Origin: Bacteroidales bacterium
Lineage (GTDB): Bacteria > Bacteroidota > Bacteroidia > Bacteroidales > UBA932
Direction: 5' to 3'
Assembly (NCBI GenBank): GCA_024398125.1
Contig: JAKSJO010000009.1
Coordinates: forward strand, 20,058 to 84,057
Length of the DNA: 64,000 nt
The position numbers were made by a program, and so were the translations under genes. Below are positions 9,208 through 15,778 of the stretch, one piece after another. Positions within the stretch are counted from its first letter, which is position 1. Every line of letters starts with the position of its first letter. Below the pieces are notes generated by a model, which was not told where the DNA came from, did not search any database, and was given only the letters and a program-made list of their open reading frames with translations.

Positions 9208-10398
9208 ATGTACGGAAAATTCCAGGAACATCTCAGTGCCGAGCTCGCTTCAATCCACGAAGCCGGCCTGTACAAGAACGAGCGTAACATCGCTTCAGCA
9301 CAGTCTGCCGAGATCGTCCTCGAGGACGGTTCAAAGGCTCTCAACTTCTGTGCAAACAACTATCTTGGTCTCGCTGACAACGCACGCCTCATAAAGGCAG
9401 CTCAGGACATCATGGCCGACCGTGGCTACGGTATGTCCTCAGTCCGTTTCATCTGCGGTACCCAGGATATGCACAAAAAGCTCGAGAAGGCAATCTCTGA
9501 TTACTTCCACACCGAGGATACCATCCTCTACGCTTCCTGCTTCGATGCAAACGGAGGTGTATTCGAGCCGCTTCTGACCTCTGAGGATGCAATCATCTCA
9601 GACGCCCTCAACCATGCATCCATCATCGATGGTGTACGTCTGTGCAAGGCTGTACGCTATCGCTATGCAAACGCTGACATGGAGGATCTCGAGAAGCAGC
9701 TCCAGCTCGCTCAGGCACAGCGTTTCCGTATTATCGTGACTGACGGTGTATTCTCAATGGACGGCAACGTCGCTCCGATGGACAAGATCTGTGACCTCGC
9801 AGAGAAGTACAACGCACTCGTGATGGTTGACGAAAGCCATTCTGCCGGTGTTGTTGGCCCTACCGGACGTGGCACCGCAGAACAGTACAACTGCTATGGA
9901 AGAATCGACATCCACACCGGTACCCTTGGAAAGGCATTCGGAGGCGCTGTCGGCGGATTCACAACCGGCCGCAAGGAGATTATCGACATGCTTCGTCAGC
10001 GCTCACGTCCATATCTCTTCTCGAACTCCCTTCCTCCAATGATTGTCGCAGCCGCTCTCGAGACCTTCAAGATCCTTGAGGAGAGCAACGATCTCCACAC
10101 CAAGCTGCAGGGCAATGTAGAGTATTTCCGCGAGAAGATGATGGCGGCAGGATTCGACATCAAGCCAACCCAGAGCGCTATCTGTGCCGTCATGCTCTAT
10201 GACGCACCTCTCTCACAGAAGTTTGCCGCTGCAATGGCAGAGGAGGGAATCTTCGTGACAGGTTTCTACTATCCAGTCGTTCCTAAGGGACAGGCTCGTA
10301 TCCGCGTCCAGCTTTCAGCTGCTCACGAGAAGGAGCATCTGGATCGCGCTATCGAGGCCTTCATCAAGGTTGGCCGCGAGCTTGGCGTCATCAAATAA
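9208..10398 (+). CDS. kbl: Glycine C-acetyltransferase (2-amino-3-ketobutyrate CoA ligase)
   Basis: 396 aa from ATG 9208. It is a PLP-dependent alpha-oxoamine synthase that cleaves 2-amino-3-ketobutyrate with CoA to glycine and acetyl-CoA. Visible motifs: NFCANNYLGLADN, VRFICGTQDMHKKLE, VDESHSAGVVGPTGRG, and HTGTLGKAFGGAVGGF with PLP lysine K242. A TTG nine codons upstream is in frame, but the family begins at MYGKFQEHL. The divergent partner tdh supplies the substrate. Length and motif order are normal. A terminator hairpin follows. Confidence 0.95.
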   Translation: MYGKFQEHLSAELASIHEAGLYKNERNIASAQSAEIVLEDGSKALNFCANNYLGLADNARLIKAAQDIMADRGYGMSSVRFICGTQDMHKKLEKAISDYFHTEDTILYASCFDANGGVFEPLLTSEDAIISDALNHASIIDGVRLCKAVRYRYANADMEDLEKQLQLAQAQRFRIIVTDGVFSMDGNVAPMDKICDLAEKYNALVMVDESHSAGVVGPTGRGTAEQYNCYGRIDIHTGTLGKAFGGAVGGFTTGRKEIIDMLRQRSRPYLFSNSLPPMIVAAALETFKILEESNDLHTKLQGNVEYFREKMMAAGFDIKPTQSAICAVMLYDAPLSQKFAAAMAEEGIFVTGFYYPVVPKGQARIRVQLSAAHEKEHLDRAIEAFIKVGRELGVIK

Positions 10399-10433
10399 TA
10401 CCGCAGTGCGGGCATGATCCTGCTGCGCAAGAT

Positions 10434-10474
10434 AAAAGAGAGAGCTGGAGCACAACTTCAGTTCTCTTTTTTTG
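10434..10474 (+). terminator. Rho-independent terminator after kbl
   Basis: A stem built from AAAAGAGA...GCTGGAG and CTTCAG...TCTCTTTT, followed by a run of seven T. The T-run ends in TTTG, which lies 18 nt before the SRP RNA -7 box and may double as its -33 element. Confidence 0.75.
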
Positions 10475-10492
10475 TATGTCAGGAAAAATGTA

Positions 10493-10500
10493 TATCTTTG
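10493..10500 (+). promoter_or_regulatory. -7 box for SRP RNA
   Basis: TATCTTTG, 4 nt before the first base of the predicted SRP RNA stem, with TTTG at 10471-10474 as a possible -33 element. Confidence 0.7.
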
Positions 10501-10504
10501 CGCC

Positions 10505-10602
10505 GGGAAAGTCGTACACGACCAGCTCCCTTCTGAACTCCCCCAGGACTTGACCGTAGCAAGGGTAGGTAGGTTGAGCGGTGCGATGTGCTAAGCTTTC
10601 CC
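10505..10602 (+). ncRNA. ffs: Signal recognition particle RNA (4.5S, small bacterial type)
   Basis: About 98 nt bounded by a closing stem GGGAAAG/CTTTCCC and followed directly by six T. The centre holds CCCCCAGG and, after a short apical hairpin, GTAGCAAGGG. These are the CAGG and AGCA sides of the conserved symmetric loop that binds Ffh. The apical loop contains TTGA rather than the usual GGAA tetraloop, which lowers certainty about the exact fold. It lies just upstream of tRNA-Lys with its own TATCTTTG promoter. Function in co-translational membrane targeting follows from the family. Confidence 0.85.
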
Positions 10603-10700
10603 TTTTTTCGTTTAAGTATCCAGACAAGCAAATCAACACTTTTTTGTGACGTTTTCATTAAAAAATGACGTCAAAGTTTTGCATTAAAGAAAAAAGTGCA

Positions 10701-10708
10701 TACATTTG
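10701..10708 (+). promoter_or_regulatory. Promoter for the tRNA-Lys pair
   Basis: TACATTTG as -7 box with TTTG at 10678-10681 as -33 element, spaced by 19 nt, an almost ideal Bacteroidota promoter. It lies 18 nt before tRNA-Lys(TTT). Confidence 0.75.
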
Positions 10709-10726
10709 CAGTCCCATTAAATGGAG

Positions 10727-10799
10727 GACTCGTTAGCTCAGTCGGTAGAGCATCACACTTTTAATGTGGGGGTCTCGGGTTCGAGCCCCGAACGAGTCA
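10727..10799 (+). tRNA. tRNA-Lys (anticodon TTT)
   Basis: 73 nt. Acceptor stem GACTCGT/ACGAGTC with discriminator A, D-arm TAGCTCAGTCGGTAGAGCA, anticodon loop CTTTTAA giving TTT, and T-arm GGTTCGAGCC. CCA is not encoded. It is the first of two tandem lysine tRNAs. Confidence 0.95.
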
Positions 10800-10817
10800 C
10801 GAGTCTTTCAAAAATAT

Positions 10818-10890
10818 GGTTCCTTAGCTCAGTTGGTAGAGCACCTGACTCTTAATCAGGGTGTCTAGGGTTCGAGCCCCTAAGGGACCA
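10818..10890 (+). tRNA. tRNA-Lys (anticodon CTT)
   Basis: 73 nt. Acceptor GGTTCCT/AGGGACC with discriminator A, D-arm TAGCTCAGTTGGTAGAGCA, anticodon loop CTCTTAA giving CTT, T-arm GGTTCGAGCC. It lies 18 nt after tRNA-Lys(TTT), so both come from one transcript. Its last seven bases are part of a long inverted repeat that continues downstream. Confidence 0.95.
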
Positions 10891-10933
10891 CACGAAAAGC
10901 CATCGCAATTGCGGTGGCTTTTCGTGTGGTCCC
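10884..10933 (+). repeat. Long inverted repeat including the tRNA-Lys 3' end
   Basis: GGGACCACACGAAAAGCC (10884-10901) is exactly complementary to 10916-10933; the loop itself contains the palindrome CGCAATTGCG. The 5' arm includes the 3' acceptor strand of tRNA-Lys(CTT). It may act as a terminator for the tRNA unit, though no T-run follows. Confidence 0.85.
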
Positions 10934-10968
10934 AGGACCATCCATACCTAGGGGTTCCACCCCTATAA
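10915..10968 (+). repeat. 54-bp repeat, copy A
   Basis: It starts TGGCTTTTCGTGTGGTCCC, contains hairpins TGGTCCCAGGACCA and AGGGGTTCCACCCCT, and ends CTATAA. Copy B at 11074-11128 differs at only about four positions. Read on the minus strand it resembles the T-arm and 3' tail of tRNA-Lys(CTT) with an insertion. Confidence 0.85.
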
Positions 10969-10991
10969 TACCCCGCGGTCTTTGGCCTTTC

Positions 10992-11035
10992 GTCTGCGTT
11001 GCAGACACGGCGTCGACCGGCGCACCGATGTGCGC
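10992..11035. repeat. Two small GC-rich hairpins between the 54-bp repeats
   Basis: GTCTGC-GTT-GCAGAC (10992-11006) and GCGCAC-CGAT-GTGCGC (11020-11035). No gene is evident in the 10969-11073 spacer. These look like REP-type palindromes. Confidence 0.6.
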
Positions 11036-11073
11036 TTATCATTGGTGCCAAGATCGGAAACAAACAATCGCGA

Positions 11074-11128
11074 TGGCTTTTTCGTGTGGTCCCAGGACCA
11101 TCTATTCCTAGGGGTTCCACCCCTATAA
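11074..11128 (+). repeat. 54-bp repeat, copy B
   Basis: A near-identical copy of 10915-10968 in the same orientation, with one extra T in the T-run. Its right end overlaps the stop codon of the HI0933-type flavoprotein gene (TAG at 11123-11125, minus strand), so it forms that gene's 3' end and may act as its terminator. Confidence 0.85.
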
Positions 11129-12490
11129 AGCTTTGGCGGCGCTGCGGCCGGCGAGGGATCCTGTGCTGAATGCAAGCTGGAGGTTGTAGCCGCCGGTGTC
11201 GGCATCGACATCGGTGACTTCGCCGCAGAAGTATAACCCCGGAACGAGACGGGATTCCATGGTCTTTGCGATCATGTCGTCGTTAGCCACGCCTCCTGCG
11301 GTCACGACGCAGCGTTCGTAGCCGACGAATCCTGCCAGCTCGAAATCCCAGCATTTGAGACAACGGGCAATCTCGTTCAGATTGACCCATATCTTGGTGT
11401 TCGTACGTCCTCGATGCTCAACGGTTATGATTCCTGGATTACCCTCGAGAAATCCTGGTATCAGGTCCCATGGCATGAGTTTGCCCAGCAGAATCCTGCA
11501 TTTTTCCTTGTCACTCTTTCCACGGCTGCGGGGATCCTTGCCGACTTCATTCCAAAGGGCCTTTACACGCTCGGTAACATCCTCGATATCCACTCCATGC
11601 TTGAGGTCAAGCCTGAGTGTGACGCGGGATCCGTTTACCATCGCCTTTACGCACTTGCGGCTCAGCTGGAATCCGACAGGACCTTCGATTCCACCGTCAG
11701 TGAAGTCTACGTCGCCGAATTCCTCCTGTGCGACAGTACCTTCAATCACAGTGGCAAGACCGACATTCTTCAGCTGGATGCCGCATAGAAGCTTGCCATA
11801 CTCGGAGAGGGGAGTGCTGCGGTCGATATGTCCCTTGCCGCGTGAGATGACTTCGTCCACCTTGTATCCTTTCGGCACGAGCGCTGTCAGGGAAGGGAAG
11901 CAATGGCTTATCTTATGACCTGTCTCCTCCGCCCAGCGCAGACCGTCTCCGGTTGAGCCTGTAGTAGGGTAGGAGAGTCCTCCGGTCGCTATTATAAGCT
12001 TGCGGCATGTCCACAGACGTCCGTCTTCGCAGCTGATTGCAAAGCCACCGTCCTCGAGGGTTTCAATGCTCTCTACAGGGCATTCAGTAATGATTTTGAC
12101 CCCATATCTCTGAGCTGCGTTCACGAGGGCGTCCACCACGTCCGAAGCATGGTGCGACTGCGGAAAGGCACGGTCTCCGCGCTCGACCACCGTAGGCATG
12201 CCCATCCCCTCGAAGAAATCTATCACTGCGCTGCTGTTCATGTTGTAGAATGCAGACTTGACGAAGTTGCTCTTCGAACGGACATGTGTCGAGAAGTCGT
12301 TCCAGTCCTTGAGATTGGTGAAATTGCAGCGTCCCTTGCCGGTAATCATAACCTTGCGTGCCGGACGGGGCATTCTTTCAAGAACGGTTACCTGGGCAGG
12401 GTTTCCGTCCTCGGCCAGGGTCTTTGCAGCGGCATATGCCGCCATCAGTCCGGAAGCTCCAGCTCCTATGATGGCTATTTCAGTTTTCAT
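11123..12490 (-). CDS. HI0933/BaiN-type FAD-dependent oxidoreductase
   Basis: 455 aa. IIGAGASGLMAAYAAA near residues 7-22 is the FAD Rossmann motif. Further family marks are RKVMITGKGRCNFTN, ATGGLSYPTTGSTGDG and the C-terminal GLYFCGEVTDVDADTGGYN. The family (TIGR00275, HI0933-like) is widespread; one member, BaiN, is a bile-acid reductase in clostridia, but most are uncharacterised, so no substrate is assigned. The promoter box ends only 5 nt before the ATG, suggesting a leaderless mRNA. The 3' end is overlapped by a 54-bp repeat copy. The length is slightly above the usual 400-420 aa. Confidence 0.88.
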   Translation of the reverse strand: MKTEIAIIGAGASGLMAAYAAAKTLAEDGNPAQVTVLERMPRPARKVMITGKGRCNFTNLKDWNDFSTHVRSKSNFVKSAFYNMNSSAVIDFFEGMGMPTVVERGDRAFPQSHHASDVVDALVNAAQRYGVKIITECPVESIETLEDGGFAISCEDGRLWTCRKLIIATGGLSYPTTGSTGDGLRWAEETGHKISHCFPSLTALVPKGYKVDEVISRGKGHIDRSTPLSEYGKLLCGIQLKNVGLATVIEGTVAQEEFGDVDFTDGGIEGPVGFQLSRKCVKAMVNGSRVTLRLDLKHGVDIEDVTERVKALWNEVGKDPRSRGKSDKEKCRILLGKLMPWDLIPGFLEGNPGIITVEHRGRTNTKIWVNLNEIARCLKCWDFELAGFVGYERCVVTAGGVANDDMIAKTMESRLVPGLYFCGEVTDVDADTGGYNLQLAFSTGSLAGRSAAKAL

Positions 12491-12495
12491 GGTGG

Positions 12496-12503
12496 CAAAA
12501 TTA
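12496..12503 (-). promoter_or_regulatory. -7 box for the HI0933-type gene
   Basis: TAATTTTG on the minus strand with only 5 nt (CCACC) to the ATG. Transcription starts a few bases after this box, so the message would begin at or next to the start codon. Confidence 0.6.
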
Positions 12504-12515
12504 CAATAAAATATC

Positions 12516-12523
12516 TATCTTTG
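12516..12523 (+). promoter_or_regulatory. -7 box for tRNA-Thr
   Basis: TATCTTTG, 11 nt before the tRNA-Thr 5' end and divergent from the flavoprotein promoter. Confidence 0.7.
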
Positions 12524-12534
12524 CGTCTCTCAAC

Positions 12535-12607
12535 GCCACTTTAGCTCAGTCGGTAGAGCAGCGCATTCGTAACGCGCAGGTCGTCAGTTCGAGCCTGATA
12601 GGTGGCT
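12535..12607 (+). tRNA. tRNA-Thr (anticodon CGT)
   Basis: 73 nt. Acceptor GCCACTT/AGGTGGC, discriminator T, D-arm TAGCTCAGTCGGTAGAGCA, anticodon loop TTCGTAA giving CGT, T-arm AGTTCGAGCCT. CCA is not encoded. It is monocistronic with its own promoter and terminator. Confidence 0.95.
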
Positions 12608-12609
12608 CT

Positions 12610-12648
12610 AAAAAGAAAGCTGGTCCCGTAGGAACCAGCTTTCTTTTT
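12610..12648. terminator. Bidirectional terminator between tRNA-Thr and M3 peptidase
   Basis: Stem AAAAAGAAAGCTGGT / ACCAGCTTTCTTTTT around a 9-nt loop; A- and T-runs on both sides let it end transcription on either strand. Confidence 0.85.
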
Positions 12649-12662
12649 ATCGTATTCTCAGA

Positions 12663-14756
12663 CTAGAGACCGCGGTTCTCGAGGAGACCCTTGATCTCAG
12701 GCTGACGTCCACGGAAGTTCTCGTACATCTTGCTTCCTGAGTCGATGCCGCCAGGGGTGAGGACATACTTGCGGAATCTTTCCGCAACCTCCTGGTTGAA
12801 GATGTCGCCGGTCTCGACGAATGCCTGGTATGCATCGCAGTCAAGAACCTCTGACCAGATGTAGCTGTAGTAACCTGCAGAGTAGCCGCCGCCGATAGAG
12901 TGGCTGAAGTTGGTCACACTGTAGCGTGGGAGAATCTGTGCAGGAATGCATCTCTTGTTCATCACCTCGGTCTGGAACTTCATCACGTCGAAATCGTCAG
13001 GAACGTTTGTGAGAGTGTGGAGGTCCATGTCCACGAGTGCGGCTGCAACAAGCTCGGTGGTAGCGAAGCCCTGGCCGTACTTGCTGCTGGCTTCGATCTT
13101 TGCGATGAGCTCATCAGGGATGACCTCGCCGGTCTTGTAGTGCTTTGCGTACACCTTGAGAACCTCCGGCTCGAATGCCCAGTGCTCGTTGATCTGTGAA
13201 GGGAGCTCCACGAAATCACGCTCGGTTCCGCTGGTTCCGCTGTACTTGACATTGCGGAAGAATGAGTGGAGGGCATGGCCGAACTCATGGAACATGGTCT
13301 CGACATTGTCGAGGGTCTGGAGGGCTGGCTTGTCGGCAGAAGGGAGAGTCATGTTGCAGACATTGGTAACGATAGGCTGCACGCGCTGTGCGCCATCGTA
13401 TGTCTGGCCGCGGAAACCACCGCACCATGCACCTGCGCCCTTTCCGTCACGAGGGAAGTAGTCGCTGTAGAAGATCGCGATGACGTTTCCGTCTTTGTCA
13501 ATGACATCCCATGACTTTGCGGTTGGCTCATACTGCGGATAGTCCTCGGTCCTCTCGTTGAATGAAAGGCCATAGAGCTTGTTTGCGACGTAGAAGATAC
13601 CCTGCTGTACGGCATTGATCTCGAGATACTCTGAAATCTCAGCCTCGTCAACGTTGAACTTGGCCTTCTTTGCCTTGTCGAGGTAGTACATATAGTCCCA
13701 TCTCTGTGGCTGGCCCTTGACCTTGTCAGCCTTCATCATGGCCTTGATGTCGGCGATTTCCTCCTGTGCCTTTGCAACGGCAGGAGTCCATACCTGGTCG
13801 AGTAGATTGTATACGTTTGCAGCGTTCTCCGCCATCTTGGTGCCGAGCTGTGAAGCGGCATAGTCGGTGTAGCCCATGATCTGTGCCTTGCGTGTACGGA
13901 GGCGGATGATCTCGGCTGCGATAGCCTTGTTGTCATACTGGTCGCCGTGGTTGCAGCGGTCATTGTACATGAGGTACACCTTCTTGCGAAGTTCGCGGTT
14001 CTTGCAGTACTGGAGCACAGGGTTGCAGCTTGGACGCTGCATGTTGAACGCGTACTTGCCCTTCTGGCCGATCTTCTCGGCGAGCTCTGCCGCCTGGTCG
14101 ATGTTGGCCTGTGGAAGACCTTCGAGCTCCTTGAGGGACTCTGCGATGACATAGGTGTTGTTGGTGTCATGAAGCAGGTTCTGGCTGAATTGGAGCTGGA
14201 GGTTCGAAAGCTCGAGATTGATCTTTGCTACCTCGTCCTTCTGTGCCTGGCTGAGGAGCGCACCTCCGTTTACATATCTGTCGTAAGTCTTCTTGAGGAG
14301 CGACTTCTGTTCGGCGTTGAGGTTGTACTTCGCCTGGTTGTCATACACGTACTTGATCTTTGCGAAAAGATCCGAGTTCATGCTGATGAAGTTGCTGAGC
14401 TCTGATGACAGGGGGGACATCTCCTGGGCGAGAGCCTGGAACTCAGGTGTGGAGTTGGAACTGTTGAGAGTGCTCCATACGCCTCTGGTGCGGCTGAGTG
14501 TCTCGCCGGCCTTGTCAAGTGCGACGATCACGTTCTCGAAGGTAGGTTCGTCGGTATTGTTGATGATAGCGAGGATCTCTTTGCGTTCCTCGTCCATGCC
14601 CACGAGCATTCCCTCGCGGTAGTTGTCCAGGGTGAATTTCTCGAAAGGAGGAATCTCATAAGGGGTCCCGTACCTTTTCTGGAGGAAAGGATTCTGGGCG
14701 AGAGCCGAAAGTGACGCAGTCGCAAGAACTGCGCAAAGGAGCATTCTTCTGTTCAT
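12663..14756 (-). CDS. M3-family peptidyl-dipeptidase (Dcp-like)
   Basis: 697 aa. A signal peptide (MNRRMLLCAVLATASLSALA, cut before QNPF) predicts export. The thermolysin-type zinc site is HEFGH at 490-494, with third ligand E517 in DFVELPSQ, as in the M3A subfamily. M3 enzymes such as Dcp release dipeptides from the C-termini of oligopeptides. In the periplasm this would scavenge peptides, possibly also cell-wall-derived ones, because the gene directly upstream in the same operon (15 nt away) makes a diaminopimelate dehydrogenase. Length and motif order are normal for Dcp. Confidence 0.92.
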   Translation of the reverse strand: MNRRMLLCAVLATASLSALAQNPFLQKRYGTPYEIPPFEKFTLDNYREGMLVGMDEERKEILAIINNTDEPTFENVIVALDKAGETLSRTRGVWSTLNSSNSTPEFQALAQEMSPLSSELSNFISMNSDLFAKIKYVYDNQAKYNLNAEQKSLLKKTYDRYVNGGALLSQAQKDEVAKINLELSNLQLQFSQNLLHDTNNTYVIAESLKELEGLPQANIDQAAELAEKIGQKGKYAFNMQRPSCNPVLQYCKNRELRKKVYLMYNDRCNHGDQYDNKAIAAEIIRLRTRKAQIMGYTDYAASQLGTKMAENAANVYNLLDQVWTPAVAKAQEEIADIKAMMKADKVKGQPQRWDYMYYLDKAKKAKFNVDEAEISEYLEINAVQQGIFYVANKLYGLSFNERTEDYPQYEPTAKSWDVIDKDGNVIAIFYSDYFPRDGKGAGAWCGGFRGQTYDGAQRVQPIVTNVCNMTLPSADKPALQTLDNVETMFHEFGHALHSFFRNVKYSGTSGTERDFVELPSQINEHWAFEPEVLKVYAKHYKTGEVIPDELIAKIEASSKYGQGFATTELVAAALVDMDLHTLTNVPDDFDVMKFQTEVMNKRCIPAQILPRYSVTNFSHSIGGGYSAGYYSYIWSEVLDCDAYQAFVETGDIFNQEVAERFRKYVLTPGGIDSGSKMYENFRGRQPEIKGLLENRGL

Positions 14757-14771
14757 ATTATCTGTGTTTTG

Positions 14772-15671
14772 TTATACGAGGTGTGCGATGAGATCTTCAC
14801 GCTCGCCGTAGAGCATGTCGATCACAGGAATCTCGATCATGGTGTATGCACCAGGCTGCTGCTTCATCGAAGCGCGGGCAACGTTAACAAGAACCTGAGC
14901 GGTGAGTGCAGGGTTGTTGATCTTCATGTTGAACTCGAACATCTGGTTGTGGGTCTTGCCTGACACGCCCTTGCGTACGAGGTTCACGCCGTGTCCGACA
15001 TCGTTGAGGTCGTCTACGCATGCAACCTGCTGTACATGTGTCTCGTCATTTACGAAATAAGGGTCAGCCTTGATGGCAGCCTCAACGGTCTTGAAATATG
15101 CGCCTTCCTCAAGCTCGACATAAACCATGCGGCGGTGGATTCCGGTGCCTACAGGAATGGTCATCGAGAGAGCGTCGCGTACGCCGTCGATGGCACGGAC
15201 TGCAACGCTGTGACCCATTGAACGGCCAGGGCCGAAGTTGGTATATGAGACACCCTTAGGTGCGAGGCTCTGCATAAGTGAGCGTACGATAGAGTCTGAT
15301 CCTGGATCCCAGCCTGCCGAGATTACGCTGACAGCGTTGTTTGCCTTTGCAACAGGTGCAAGGCTGCGGCGGAGGTCAACGATCTGGGTATGGATGTCGA
15401 AGCTGTCGACGGTATTGATTCCGAGTGCGAGGCACTTCTTCGCATACTCCTCGACCTTGCGGGTTGGGGTAGCGAGAATGGCTACGTCTACGTCTTCAAG
15501 CTCAGTGATGTCCTTTACTACTTTGTATGGAGCGAGCTCAGCTGGCATGTTCTCGGCACCTGCGCGGCGCACGATACCTGCTACTTCGAAATCTGGGGCT
15601 GCCTCGAGGGCGTCAAGAGAGTACTTGCCGATGTTGCCGTAACCGACAATGGCTGCACGGATCTTTTTCAT
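14772..15671 (-). CDS. ddh: meso-Diaminopimelate dehydrogenase
   Basis: 299 aa. An N-terminal Rossmann fold starts AAIVGYGNIGKYSLDAL. Next come LATPTRKVEEYA, NTVDSFDIH and ISAGWDPGSDSIVR, all typical of NADPH-dependent DAP dehydrogenase. The enzyme makes meso-DAP from L-tetrahydrodipicolinate and ammonia in one step, feeding lysine and peptidoglycan synthesis. It is the first gene of a two-gene unit with the M3 dipeptidase. The TAAATTTG box 62 nt upstream is its likely promoter. Confidence 0.93.
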   Translation of the reverse strand: MKKIRAAIVGYGNIGKYSLDALEAAPDFEVAGIVRRAGAENMPAELAPYKVVKDITELEDVDVAILATPTRKVEEYAKKCLALGINTVDSFDIHTQIVDLRRSLAPVAKANNAVSVISAGWDPGSDSIVRSLMQSLAPKGVSYTNFGPGRSMGHSVAVRAIDGVRDALSMTIPVGTGIHRRMVYVELEEGAYFKTVEAAIKADPYFVNDETHVQQVACVDDLNDVGHGVNLVRKGVSGKTHNQMFEFNMKINNPALTAQVLVNVARASMKQQPGAYTMIEIPVIDMLYGEREDLIAHLV

Positions 15672-15732
15672 GTGTCTGAAGAATTTATTGATTGTTAAGT
15701 TTCATTTGGTTGTGCGGAGATTTCCGCGATCG

Positions 15733-15740
15733 CAAATTTA
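15733..15740 (-). promoter_or_regulatory. -7 box for ddh
   Basis: TAAATTTG on the minus strand, 62 nt before the ddh start, matching TAnnTTTG. Confidence 0.55.
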
Positions 15741-15778
15741 CGTTTTTTTCGCTTAGGAATGATGAAAAAATAACTTGA

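Noticed and set aside
10929-11073. Additional degenerate tRNA gene
   Set aside because: Only a T-arm-like hairpin and acceptor tail can be seen on the minus strand; no D-arm or anticodon arm.
10891-11128. CRISPR-like array
   Set aside because: Only two repeat copies, long and hairpin-forming, with one unrelated spacer and no cas genes.
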